Below are positions 1 to 13,800 of a DNA stretch of 64,000 nucleotides, one piece after another; the first letter of the stretch is position 1; the number at the start of each line of letters is the position of its first letter. The stretch comes from Rapana venosa (Eukaryota > Mollusca > Gastropoda > Neogastropoda > Muricidae). Position numbers and translations under genes: made by a program. Location: the NCBI GenBank assembly GCA_028751875.1, contig CM054158.1, positions 46,418,874 through 46,482,873 of the forward strand. Reading direction: 5' to 3'. Below the pieces are notes generated by a model that saw only the letters and a list, made by a program, of their open reading frames with translations, was not told the origin of the DNA and searched no databases.

Positions 1-179
1 AGATTACAAATTCTGCTAACAAGGGAGAATTAGAGAGAAAGCATCTAATAACATTTAGTATGTATGGATCATTGGATGTAGTTCTGTTTAACTTTAATTT
101 GATTTGATACTTTACTGAGGCTATACATGTATACTGCTTGACGTTGTCCATCATCCTATTATTTGTTTTTTGCCCACAG

Positions 180-679
180 ACCCTTGGGGAGGAGATGAAG
201 AATGCCAATCTGAGCATTGATGAGACCATGCAGCGACTGAAGGAAGCTTTGGCTGGCCTTTTGAAGTGGAATGAAACCAGTATATGTGTGGGCAAGATTA
301 ATGTAAGTCTCACATTAATGTGTCTTGTATTTTATTTAACTATGTGAATCATTGATTCCTGTTGTTCTCTTAACAGGTTAAGTCCAATTTATCCCAGAAG
401 TTGAAATGTGGCTATCTTAATGGTGGGTAAAAACAGTAGCATACATTAAGTCTCACCAGTGGCAGTGGTGAACCTCAGAGCTCTAGCTGAGGAGGGGGGG
501 GGGGGTCCAAACAAGATATCCCATAAGGGACAGGGGGGACATAAAAAAAACACAACATATTTTACGTCTTCTAATAACATTAAGTATAATTTTCTCCTTT
601 GTATATGTATAATCTTGAATTTTTTGTACATGTAAGCACATCTGTATACATGTAATTTGAACTATTTGTATGTCATATG

Positions 680-759
<80 letters not shown>

Positions 760-3297
760 GAATGCATCTTTGTGCAGTTTGCGACAAAGCAAGTGGAGCT
801 GTTGTTCAACTGCCCTGGAGAAGATATACCAGTGGGGGAAACCAGAGTTCTGACCAGAGAGATCACCAGCCATTCCAATCTCCTGAAAGATCTACAGACT
901 GCTGTGCCTGAGCTGAAAATCAAGAACATCAGCACATATAAGGTGACTAACTGGTGCTTAGTTTTAAAAATATTTTTTAAAAACACAGAAAAAGACTGAA
1001 AGAAAAAAGGGGAAACAAAGAACTTACGGGCAAATTTTTTTTTTAAATATTGCTGTGGGACCCAGTGTCATATTGGTGTGTGTGTGGTGTATTATGTTTA
1101 GGTTAACTTATTTATTGTTCTGTGTAGATCCAGTTTTGATTCTTGTTGACTTATTTAGTGTTCAAACATATAATCCATGTTGACTTATTCTGCGTTCTGT
1201 GCATAACCAATATTGAATACAGGTTTTGAGGATTACTTCTCCAAATGTTTGAGAGTCCTTTTCTTACACCATCCCCACCCTGAGGTCACCCAGTACATTC
1301 TCATACAATTCAGGACTGTCAAGGGAAGTAATTTTTAAAACTTTCAATAGTCACTTACATTAAAAAAAGATTAAATATATTTATGCTATCTTTTACTGCA
1401 AGAAATGTTATTTCCTGCATTCTGCATTAAATAAAGTACACACTGGGCCAGGCAATTTTTGCATTCATGCAGTTGTTTACAAACCAAAAAAAAATTAATC
1501 ACGATACCTCATCACTTTTTGCTATTCGTATGGCAATCACGATCTCTTCTACTAAACTTGTAAACAACAGCTTGTAGGCCACTCTGCCCCATCTGCTTTA
1601 TCAGTCTTAACAATATTCCAATGGGAAAAGCCTTTAGATCTGCTCTATAGGCGTCCAAATCCTCTCTCAGCACACATCCCTGCCATTGCCCATAACAGAA
1701 TTTATTTAGCAAACTTAAAAAATTCATAATTTGCTTAAAACCTCACTGATTTGGACACAGTAAAGTGCAAACAACATGGCCACTTCTTGTTCACGCAAAG
1801 CAGCAACTCTTACGAGAATCTCGTTTATGTAAACAACAATGGCAGTGCCCATAGTAAAGCACATATTTGAGGGCGTTTTTGGGCGTTTGCAGGAAAGCTG
1901 GGTCTATTTTTACCAGGGCGTTTGTGGCCGTTTGCAGTGGTGATGGGTTAAATAACAAATTGCATTATATATATTTTCTTTTTTTGCTATCCTTGTATTG
2001 TTAAGTGATAAGTTTGGTACACATTTTTATTTTTCTTAAAATCTGTATTGTTTGCATACTGTAGTTATCAAGTGATATTTCCAGCTAAACCTGGGTATAT
2101 TTAAAAACCAAGACTGTTATGAGCACAAAAAAAGTAAAAACATAAGACCCAAGTGTTTGGCAGAACATATTGTCAGTTTATTTCAAACCTTCTTCAGTCT
2201 GAAAGATTGGCCAACAGACAGCAAGAACTAAACAACAGTAAAAACTTTACACAAACCTGTCTACACATCAACTGAGTACATCTAAAAGAACTGTTTTTCT
2301 GTTTATAAGTCAAGACTGAAGGATATGATTTCAAAATTAAAAGTTCAGGAAAAAAATGGCTTAGAAGAAAAGTATTAGATTTGTAGGAATTTATATATAT
2401 ATATATCCTTAGTTTGTGGTATGAATAATAACTGTGATTTTAAGCTGAATGTGTTAGTGATGTGTTGACAGGGCGATGCTAACAATGGAATCACCCTGAC
2501 TGTGTATGGATCTCCTGTGTGGATGCAGCCCTACTTTCCTTATGTCATCACTGGAGGATCCATTTTGGTCGTCTTCATTCTCAGTGTTGCTGTAAGATGG
2601 TTTGATTGGGGGTTTTTTAATTTCGTAAACCGGAAATATTTTTGATTGGTTTTTTTTTCATTTCATAAACCAGAAATATTTCAGTGTCTTGTAGGGGGTG
2701 CAGTATTTCAAAACAGATGTTGTATTTTTCAAGATGTTTGTAGTGTTGTGTGTATGCATCATGTTTATGTTGTTAGCATGTGAAGTGTACTTTTGTGTGT
2801 GTGTGCGCAGTTAAGAGCACATCTGAGTTTGAGAAGTAAATTGCATATGTTTGGATGTGTTGGTGTTATGCATTTGTGAACATGATTGAGTAAATGTACG
2901 TCAGTTTGAACTTTCGACAAAGCACATAGTTAATATTTTCAAAGCTTTTTTTTTTTAATAAATATTTTCAGACCTATGCGTGTTTCTGCCGCACCAAAGA
3001 CAATCTCAACCTCACCAATTCCACCAGCGGCATGGGCAGTCAGCATCTCTACCATCAGCAACAACAGCAACATCCAGAACAGCAGGGCCAGCAGCAGCAG
3101 CAGCAGCAGCAGCATATATTGTTTCCTGATGTGGTGGCCCCTGATACTGGCTCGCCTCTGGCCATCCAGCCGTGCGCAGCTCCCATCTTTGTGCCTGTGG
3201 GTTTCGCCACCACCCCTGTGCCTGCCCAGCCCATCCGCATCAAACGCAAAGGATTGCTGGAGAGGTAGGCGCAAGGGGGTTCTCGGTTGTTGTTTTT

Positions 3298-3337
<40 letters not shown>

Positions 3338-3353
3338 AAAAGAATTTGTCATT

Positions 3354-3427
<74 letters not shown>

Positions 3428-6400
3428 ATGCTCAGGGATTGTTTGCTTATTTCTGGTTGTTTTTTGTTGGTGTTTTTTTTTTTTAAGGGATGCAATATTA
3501 GAATGGATAGAATGGCCGACTTTTTGTCTTGGCAACCACCACAAGTTGCTGGTTTGAATCTGAGCTGTGTCTGGTGGATTGATAAGGGGAGGGAGTTAGA
3601 CATTCCATTTATCCCTGAAGTTGGAATGCGGCTACCTTCGTGGTGAGCGAAAACGGTCGTGTAGGCAAAATCTGCGGACCTCTAGGAACAACAACAAAAA
3701 AGATGTACCATTTCACGTGTCAGCGTATGTGCAGACCTGCCAGTGCCTTAGTCCCAGTCGTGAATCCATGCTTGGAGATCATGTAATCAGTTGGTGCCAA
3801 ATTTAACATGTTTATACAGAATAAAGAGAAAGATGTTTCATAACTATTGCCATTTAATTCTGATATCTTATTTTTAAAATAGATGATGTTGCATGCTGCT
3901 AAGCCATACATAGGTCACAGAAAGCCATGAAACATTATGAACAACTTGACAGAAACTTTGTTTAAAAATAATATATATAGATAGATATCATGAGTGTGTG
4001 TGTGTGTAATTGCCCCAGGATTATTATTTTTACAGTTTTCAAAAAGAACGTACATATGTTAAGGGGAAGGGGTTTTTGGTTATGGTTTTGTTATTGTTTT
4101 ACCTTTCTGTTCCAGCACCTCATTGTTCTTTTCTGTGTTCCTTTAGTATGTTGTTAATTTGTTCATTTATACTTGCTTTATTACCACAAAAGTAGAAACA
4201 AAGTATGAATTTTAAAGTTGCTTTAAACTGTATAATGTCTGTAAATGTTGTATATGTATTGTTGTTTTGTTATGTGTTGCATGTTTTTACATGGGCCTCT
4301 GGGAATTTCTTGTCTGAGATGATAAAAGTAGTGTCGAGTCTTTATTGTCTTTGAATATTCGTGAGTACTCACTTTCTTTTTTATTGCATTTATAGACTCT
4401 GCTGTTATACATTGCTGACGTTAATTCCGAGCTTGTAGCTGTACTTCTTCTCTCTAGTAGGCGAGGATCCAATGCATCGCTAACGCTAGATCTGCAGCCT
4501 TCTCCAGAGATAGGCCGATGGGATGGAACGCCGCCTAAAGAGAGGTGATTATGTTAAGTATTTCTGTCAGTTGCATTTTTCTCTCTCTCTCTTTTTTGTT
4601 TTTGTTTGTTTGGTTTTTTTTGATCAGCAAAACTTCTTGCTTCAAGACAGAGGTCAGATTTGGGGGGGGGGGGGGGGGGGAAATTAGCATTTGTTTACTT
4701 TTTATATGTACAGAATGTATGCATAGCAATAACATCATCAAGAAAGATATTCTGTTTAGTAGAAAAGACAGACTTGAAAAATCATCACGGTTTATTTTTC
4801 ATGAGTGTGCTATCATTTAGATGCATTTGCAGAATGATAGCAAGCACAGGTCAATTCTTGATTCCTTTTGCAGTAAAACCAAAAAAAAGGTTACTTAAGA
4901 CTAGTTCTGGTTACAGTTGCTTGCTGTAAAGTTAAGTGCATGACATTTGTTTGATGGGACAAAAACGTTTGCATCAGATAAGCTGGACTTGAGGGAAATT
5001 ATATGAGTGTAATGTCTAGGAAAAAGTATACATAAGTGAAGGTCATTACATTTGGTGTTAAGGCGTAAGTGTATAGGTCAGAAAAAGTGGCAGTGAAAGT
5101 CACAATGTGTGGGGTTTTTTTTCCCATTTCTGTTGCAGTACTGGTTTAGAATATCTCATGTCTGCTGGAAACAGACTGAGTCGTCGGGATTTACGGAACG
5201 CTGCTAAAAATACCAAGATTCTTTATGAGGAGTTCTGGGTATGTTGACATGTTGGAAGGAAGGTGCATGAGTGTACTTGTGTCTGTAAGTGATGAGAGGA
5301 AGGGGGGGGAGTATTTGTGGATTTGTGTTAAAGAGTGTGTATGGGAGTGTGTGTGTGTGTTTTGTTGGGATGGGGGTTTAAGATGAAAGGGGGGCACATA
5401 ACTCTGTTCTGTGTTCAGTGCTATTCATATAGGAAATAGGATTATTTTTCTTTTATAAAATACCTCCTTTTGGGGGGAAATCAATAGACTTGGGGGGGAG
5501 GTTAACACGATGTTGCTTTTTGTGTATGAAAAGGTTTTTTGGTTTTGGGGGTTTGTTTGGTTTTTTTAGCTTTTTAAGTTTAAATGATAAAACTATAAAG
5601 AAAACCAAGGCTTAACACAATTAGAACTGCCAATGCTAATTCTAATAACATGTGGCTCACAGCTGTCAGTTTCCCATCCCAGCCCAACCCAGCTGGTGCT
5701 GATTACAGCAGGAACTGACGGACTAGGTAAAAGGAAGGGGCGCTCTAAATTTAGCACTCCTGAATGAGTGATGTTGGATTTGTGTGCTGGCTTAAGTTTC
5801 ACAGGCAGTCCCAGTCAGAATGCAGATATGGTGTTGCAGTAGGGATGAAAATGAAAGTGAAGGTTTAAAGTTTGGATCATTATTTGTCCTGTCCAGGCGT
5901 GACTGCAATAGAATGACACTGTGTAGACATGATGACTTATTGTTGTTGTTATGATTGTATTGCAGGAAATTCCCATGAACCATCCTGAAAAAGTATCTGT
6001 GGCTGGCTCAGGCATGAAGAACCGCTACAAGACAATCATTCCCAGTATGTTTAGCTTTCTGGAAGGCCATAGGAGTCCATTGATCAAAGTTAAAAATGTA
6101 TTCCTTTCTAGACCTATATTCTTTGTGAAGTTTGTAAAAAAGAAATAAAGTATTTTATTATTGATTAAGAAAGACTATGAGGAGAACAGGAGATGTATTG
6201 TTGATTATTACTGATTTATTTCATTATATAGTGGATCATATATGTATTGTTTCATGTATAATCAATCATGTATATATATATATATATATATATTATTCAT
6301 ATATAGTGGATCATTCCTGTAACTTTCGATGTTTATGTGCATTTCCTTACACACATGCCTATGGTCTGTAGCAGCCGCCATTCTTCTCACTTCTAGATCA

Positions 6401-9400
6401 GCAACTCAGTTTCTTTTACAAACACTGTTACTTCACATTTTCTTTAATGCATAGTTGAAATGTGCAGGTAATTGTGACCATGCTGTTACTTGTGTATCTT
6501 GCCTGGAGTCAGTGGAACATATGCTGACACACAGTGTGAAGTGGAGAGATGTAATTTATATAACATATAAGCACGCATCCCACTTTTCATTTCTTGCATA
6601 GGTAGAAATTCTTTTTTAAGTAAGGATTTTGTTGTTCTGTGCTTGTGTATGTTGTTTGGGGGGGGGGGGGTAATTTTTTTTCCACACAAAAAAGAAAAAA
6701 GCAAAATTATAGAAGAGATACTCTGTTGTTTCTTTGTCTGTAAAACTATTGTCAGCTACCAGGACATCCTTTTTTTTTTTTTTTTTTTTTTTTGCTTTTT
6801 TTTTTTTTTGTTATGGATATTTCCAACTGTTACTTCCTCTGCTTTTGCTTTCAGTTTCTTTCAAACATGGTTTGCTTTTAGTGTTTTTTTTGGGGAAAAT
6901 ACACTGAAATATAGGAACAATTGTAGGAGGTTCAGTTTCTTTGGGTTTTTGTTTGTTAAAACGGCATTGTGCTTTCTTTCCAGACGAGCATACTCGAGTA
7001 GTGTTACCAGACGCAGACCAGGACCCTTTGTCATCATATATCAATGCCAACTATATACGAGTGAGTCTTTATTTTCACCTGTAAAAAAAATCACATGAAA
7101 TGACTGTGTGTGTGTGTGCATGCATGCATGTGAATGGGTGAGAGAAGGTCGATCAATTTATGAGATACCTAAGGATAAGCAAGTACAAATTTTACACTAA
7201 AAAAATTATGGATGCTTTAGCTGAACGGTTAAGACCATTCGACTTCAATCCCATGGGTCCATGAAGTCGTGGGATCCAATCTCGGCATCGTCTGGTGAAT
7301 TAAGGGTGGCGATTTTGACCATCTCCCAGGTCAACTGCCAAGTGCAGACCTATTCCCTTCATGTATATACAGGTGCGGAAGATCAAATATGGCAAGTTGA
7401 AGATCTTGTAATTCATGTCAGCATTCGGTGGGTTATGGAAACACGAACATACCCAGCATACATTCCTGAAGTCAGAATGCAGCTACCTTCATGATGTGCA
7501 AAAAATGGTTACATACATAAAATCTCACCATTGGTGAACCTCGAAGCTCTAACCAAGGAACTAAAAAAAAAAAAAAAATTTCAAAGAAAAAAGTTTCAAT
7601 AGAACTGTCTGTAAAGAGGGGCACATTAGCAGAACATAAGCCGCATAGTTAACATTGAAATCAGCATGGTGTGTGTGTGTTGTTTTTTACTTTGTACTTT
7701 TCTGTTTAGACAAAGATGCAGATTTGTGTTGAAACGTGTGATGGAATGGTTGGTTGTAGGACTAATAAAGAAAACAGAGAAATGCATGTGTACATGAGTG
7801 ACTTTGTATATGTGTTTGTGTGTGTGTGATTTTGTGTGTGCTGCAGGGGTATGAAGGAGAGATGCATGCTTACGTGGCCACTCAAGGCCCCATGGCTCAC
7901 ACCATTGAAGACTTCTGGCAGATGGTCTGGCACCTGCGCTGTCCCATCCTGGTCATGATCACCAAACTCAAGGAAAAAAGCAAAGTAAGTCTGGGCCTCC
8001 GCAGTCTGAAGCATGTGATAGTCAGGATTATCCTCTTCTTCTTCATCGAACTCGCAGACAGCAGCTGTTGGTTGTCTTGTCATTTGAGTGAAAATGCATT
8101 GCACTGTCATTAAGCGCCTGACAAGTCAGGCCTAGTGTATCCAAATTCGGCAGGAGAGAGAAGTCAAGTCGAGTCAAGTCAAGTCAAAAACACTTAAATC
8201 ATCCCATGAAGGGCCATTACAATACTGACAGGCACATTGATACCTATAATTATCTCACAAGACACAAGAAAAATACATTTCAGATTGTTATAAACATTCC
8301 AAGATAGCTTAAAAAAATTATCATACACAAACCCAGGTGTGCGCACACACACGCACCACGTATACACACACACACACACACCAATGTAGGAATACAATGT
8401 TGTAAAAACCATTGATTGGAAAAGATATAAGCTTTTTTTCCTTTTTTTTTACGCGCGCACTCACACACACGCGCACACCCATACACACACACCAATATAT
8501 GAACACAGTTTAATCACACATACACACACACGTGCACCCACGCACCATAATTATAATCTTTTGAAATCTTTCTGGGAAAAAAAGGCAGGAGAATGGACCA
8601 AGAAGGCAGAAAGTAGCCAAGAAGGAGGTGACAGGAAGAAAAGGAACGAGGCAGAAACAAAGGGAGGGATAGAAAAGAGGGAATCCCTAGCATGGAATTT
8701 CTACCTAGGTAGGATTACTATTTATACTGACAGGCCCCTTACATCCCCATGGGGGGGGGGGGGGGGGGGGGGGATTGCATTTAACTGTCATTCTTTTTCC
8801 ACAGCATGACTTAGATGACTGTGTAGACTTATGTTGTTGGGTTCATCTGAACACTACGATATATATATGGAAACATCATTTTGTTTGACTGTATTGTCAC
8901 AGCCACACTACCAGAATTTGTTTACCTGAACACTTCTGTTTATAGGGAAATACTTGATTGTGTTTCAGCCCAAGTGTGAGAACTATCTACCTGAAAACTA
9001 CGGTATATACGGGGACATTGAGGTGACGGTGACCAAGATCATTCAGAAGAAGGGATACGTGGTGCGACACCTCCATCTAAAGGTCGGTGTCTTTTTCTAC
9101 ACATCTTTAAATACCACGTATGCCAGACTGACACAAAGTCGGTGGCATGGGATATCAGAATTTTTACCTGGAACACGCATACAACTTTTTGGCGTGGGGT
9201 ATGAGAATTTTAACCTACAGCATGCATACACTATTTTTTTTTTTTTTAATCTTTCCATCAGACATTTTTCTGATTTGCTGGTTTAAATCAATGAAAATAT
9301 GCTTTCCATGCAGAGTCTGATTGAAATTATCTATAGGAGTCTCACTTTGTTTTTTCAAACAGAATTGTTTTATTTTATGAAAGACTTTTTAAGTCTGTGC

Positions 9401-10055
9401 TGTTGTGGCTGGCAGATTAATTAAACACTAAAAAGTTAGTTCTGTTTATACTGATTGTGTGCCAAAGCACATACAGATAGAGGGTAGAGACTTGATTTTT
9501 TTTTTCTCTCTCTCACATTATCCCAAGTCTAATGAACTTATCCCATCTGTGTATACAGAAATGTGACCTTCCACCACATATTGAGTTGCATTGCTCTGGA
9601 GGTCAGTTTTTAGTTGTTAAAATGGTATTTATATGCAGTAAAAAGGCGATTCAATACAACAACAACAAAAATCAGATTGGAAATCGGACAGTTCTATTAC
9701 AAGTTGTTTCATACTAAAAGATAGCTAGACTCCAGGGAGAAACAAAGTGAGAAATTGACAAATTTTGCATCATGATAGATGGTCCGGATGAGGCGATGGG
9801 TGGGTGTTTTTAAACGCGTTTTTAAAGCAAAAAGAAACAAAATTATGCCTTGATGCTTCACTATAAGATAGGAGAAATCTCATAATAAACAACCTGACCC
9901 ACCCCTACCTGCCTAAAATAACTCCTAGCGGAAAGTTAGGTCAGGTGCTGAGCGACTCATTTCATGATGGAGGGTTACGTTCTAGCTAGTCATTTTCTGT
10001 CTCACCAGTCGATTCATATGTGCCTTGTAAAGCTGTTTCACAGTCACTTACATAT

Positions 10056-10131
<76 letters not shown>

Positions 10132-10731
10132 CATATATAAAGGTAAAGGAGCCTCATAACCTATAAGGTCGTAGGGGAGCAAGGCGTCAGAGACCTCACT
10201 TCTCTAGGGCCAGCATATTGAGGGCGGTGGTGCCCATCTCCTCTCCCTTGCTGCTTTACCTTCCCTGACCCTTAAGAGGGCAGGTACCCATTTACAGCTG
10301 GGGGGAACTGTACTGAAGCCAAGGCGCGCAAACGGTCACCCATCCAACTGGTAACCACGCTCGACGTTGCTTAACTTGGCTGGGGGAAAGTAAGTGCTCC
10401 GACCACTGAGCTATCCCGTCCCCCTCTTCATATGTGTGTGTGTGTGTGCAGTGTGATGGGGAGTCTCGCCTGCTGCTGCACTTCTGGTACACGGCGTGGC
10501 CAGACCACAAACCCCCAGACTCCCCCAGCATGCTGCTGGAGCTCATCAAGGAGGTGGAGCTGCGTCGCTTCAGGGCGGATGGCATCACGCCTCGTGGCCC
10601 CGTGATCGTGCACTGCAGGTAACTAACCCCCCGGACCCCCCCCCTTGCTTGCGCTCTCTCTCTCTCTCTCTCTCACTCTCTCTCTCCTCTCTCTCTCTCA
10701 CTCTCTCTCTCTCTCTCACACTATCTCTCAC

Positions 10732-10805
<74 letters not shown>

Positions 10806-13800
10806 CAAACATCTGAACTTCTTCTTCTTCTTCCTTTTTTGTCATGTTTCTCCCAGGGGAGGTTTGACATTGATGGGCCTTCTCCATCTCTCTCTGTTTT
10901 GAGCTTCCTCCTTATTTATGCCCCTTTCTCTAAAGATCGTCTGCAATACAGGCAGCCCAGGTCTTGCTAGGTCTTCCCTTTGGTCTCTTTCCATCCACTA
11001 CGAAGTTCATTGCTCTTTTTATGATATGGTGGTCTGCTTTCTGTTGAACGTGCCCAAACCAGCGCAGTTTATTGGTACTAGCTACAGACTTGAGATCATC
11101 AACTTTGTCATACATCTGAACTGTGAACATTTTTTTGGGGGGTAGTACTTTTCTGGATTTATTGGTCTGTGTGCAAAGTGCCAGTGTAAAAAGCAAGATC
11201 TTAATGGTTCAATCCCGTCTTCTTCTTTTTCTTTGCCGAATGCTCAGACAGCAACTATTGTTGTCTGTCGAATGAGTGAAAATGCGTTGTGGTGCCGTTA
11301 AGCTCCTGTCAAGTCTGATCCAGCGCACCCAACTCCTGTCTGAAGTTGTGAATATTTTTTGTCCACAAGAGCATGAGTTTGGACACTGCTCTGCAGAATG
11401 AGAAAGTAAATTGAAATCCTGCCAACTGCGTGATTTAGCGCATGTGAAAGAACCTACAGAAACCGTGGTCCCTGGCAAAACTTTGAAAGCAAAAGGCACT
11501 CTGATAAAGAAACAAATACGCTTAAAGACAAAAGGAAGAGGATGGATGGCACTGTACTTGTTGTGTCAGTACTCTGTCTTTTGGAGGGGAAAAGCAGCCT
11601 GAATTTCATACAGAGAATTCCGTCATTACTTTAAAGGGTAGTTTACAAATCATTACAACACAGTATAGTACAATACCATACCTTACAATGTTGTTCTGAA
11701 AACTGACATTTCGAACTCATTGGAAGTTTTAAAAAATAAATAAATAAATAAAAAGAAAGGGGGAAAAATTACACAAGGGTTTTGTTGGAAGTCTGGCCTA
11801 GGGCAGTGATTGTTCAGAGTTACTGTCTGTGACTGACAGCTTGAATGACTACTACCTGGGCTGGGAGAGCCAGCCTTATAAATATTGAAGTAGGTCGTTC
11901 TGGTTCAGCTGGAACAATAGTGTTAGCTTCAGCTGATGAGGGGGTACGCTGTTTTTGCTGCTATTGAACACGCGTGCATACGCACACATGTATACAAACA
12001 TACAGGCATGCACATAGCAGGAACGCATAAAGAGCATGCATACGTATACATGTTAAGCATCAGCCTGCAGTGGCAGGCCGCATAAAAAGGGATGCAACGC
12101 CCCCTGTATACAGGATGACATAGCGGCACGCATAAAGAGCATGATATGCACACATGTATAAAGACATACAGGCATGCAAGGGAGCACGCAAAAGAGCTGA
12201 TATGCAAATGAATACAGGCATGCACGTGGAGGCACGCATAAAGAGCATGCATATGCACACTGATACGACATACTTTCTTTCAGTGGCAGGCCCATAAAAA
12301 GCATGCATATAATACATGTTTTAAGACATATAGGGATGCCGTGGGAGGCACGATAAAAAGCTGATATACATCTGTATACGACATAATGCTGCAGTGGAGG
12401 CTCACATAAAAAAGCTCTGCATGTGCACCTCCTCACACAGTCAAGAGATGTTTTAAATTGGATGATAATAGCACATGTGCCATGCACACCACAGACACAC
12501 AACCCCATCCTCACACACACAACACAACACACCACCCATGTGCACTGTACCCACACAACAAATGTAAAGAAAACGTAAATGTATAAGAAATTTCTTTAAA
12601 TGGTTTAAATAACATACATGCCACCGTTTATAGCTTGAGCTGTAATGGTTTTGATGGTGTTTCGTGTGAGGGTAGGGGCAAGGGGTTTTTTTCGCCTCAG
12701 TATTGCTGTTTTGACAGCTGAGGGAGCTTCTTTCTTAAATAATCTAATTGTTATCATTTTTTCCTTTCATTATTTTTAGGGTGTTAGTGTCCTGTTGTGT
12801 TTTCACTGCGAGGATGGAAAGGTGTTTTTTTTCCCTCAGTATTGGATGATTATGGAGCTGCGGGAGTTCTCTTGTGCCAATTATGTCATTTTTTTAGTAT
12901 ACTATCATCATCACCATCTAATCATTACTGTTAACATTTCATGTTTATTCTGGATGTTTGGTGTTCCACTCTGTCAACGTCATCATCACCATATAACCAT
13001 TACGTTATCATGATGTGATTTTCTGTGATGTTATGTGTGTTACACCTGTCAACATCATCTCCCCTATAACCTTATGTTTTATGTGATTATTCGTGTGTTA
13101 TGTGTGTTACACTCTTGACATCTCATCACCTTCATAATCATTACGTTTATTATCAGATTTTTCTGTGTTTTGTGTGTTACCTTGTAGACATCATCAAAAT
13201 CATTACTTTTATATTATCATGATTATTCTGTGATGTTATATGTTTTACACTCTGTCGACATCCCCATCAAAACCCAAAACTGTTTCATTATGGTTTTTCT
13301 GTGATTTTTTATGTGTGTTACATTTTTCAAATCCCATCAAAACCCAAAAATGTTACTTATGTGTTATTCTGTGATGTTATGTGTGTTACACTCTGGACAT
13401 CATATCCCCACCATCATAATCTTCTGTTTCATTTCATGATTTTTCTGTGATTTTTGTTGTGTTATCAGTGCGGGGTAGGGAGGACGGGTGCTTTTGGGCA
13501 TCAGTTTTGGTATCCGAAGCTGGGGAGGGCACTCTGTGGGTCCCGGCATTGTCTTTGGTTGAGGCTGGACGGTCAGTCACTCACTCACTATCACTGTGCT
13601 CTTTTGGGTTTTTTTTGCTTTCGGTCGGGTTTTTTGTCCGTCTTTGTATCTGTGTTCCATTTCGTGTTTTGCCCTTGTTTTGTCTCTGACTCCTTCTTTG
13701 TGTCTTCTGTCTCTGACTCCTTTTTTTGTGTGTGTCTCTCTTCTCTGTGTCGTTTTCCTCTTCTTTCTTTCCCCCTCTCTCTCTCTGGAGCTTCCCAACA

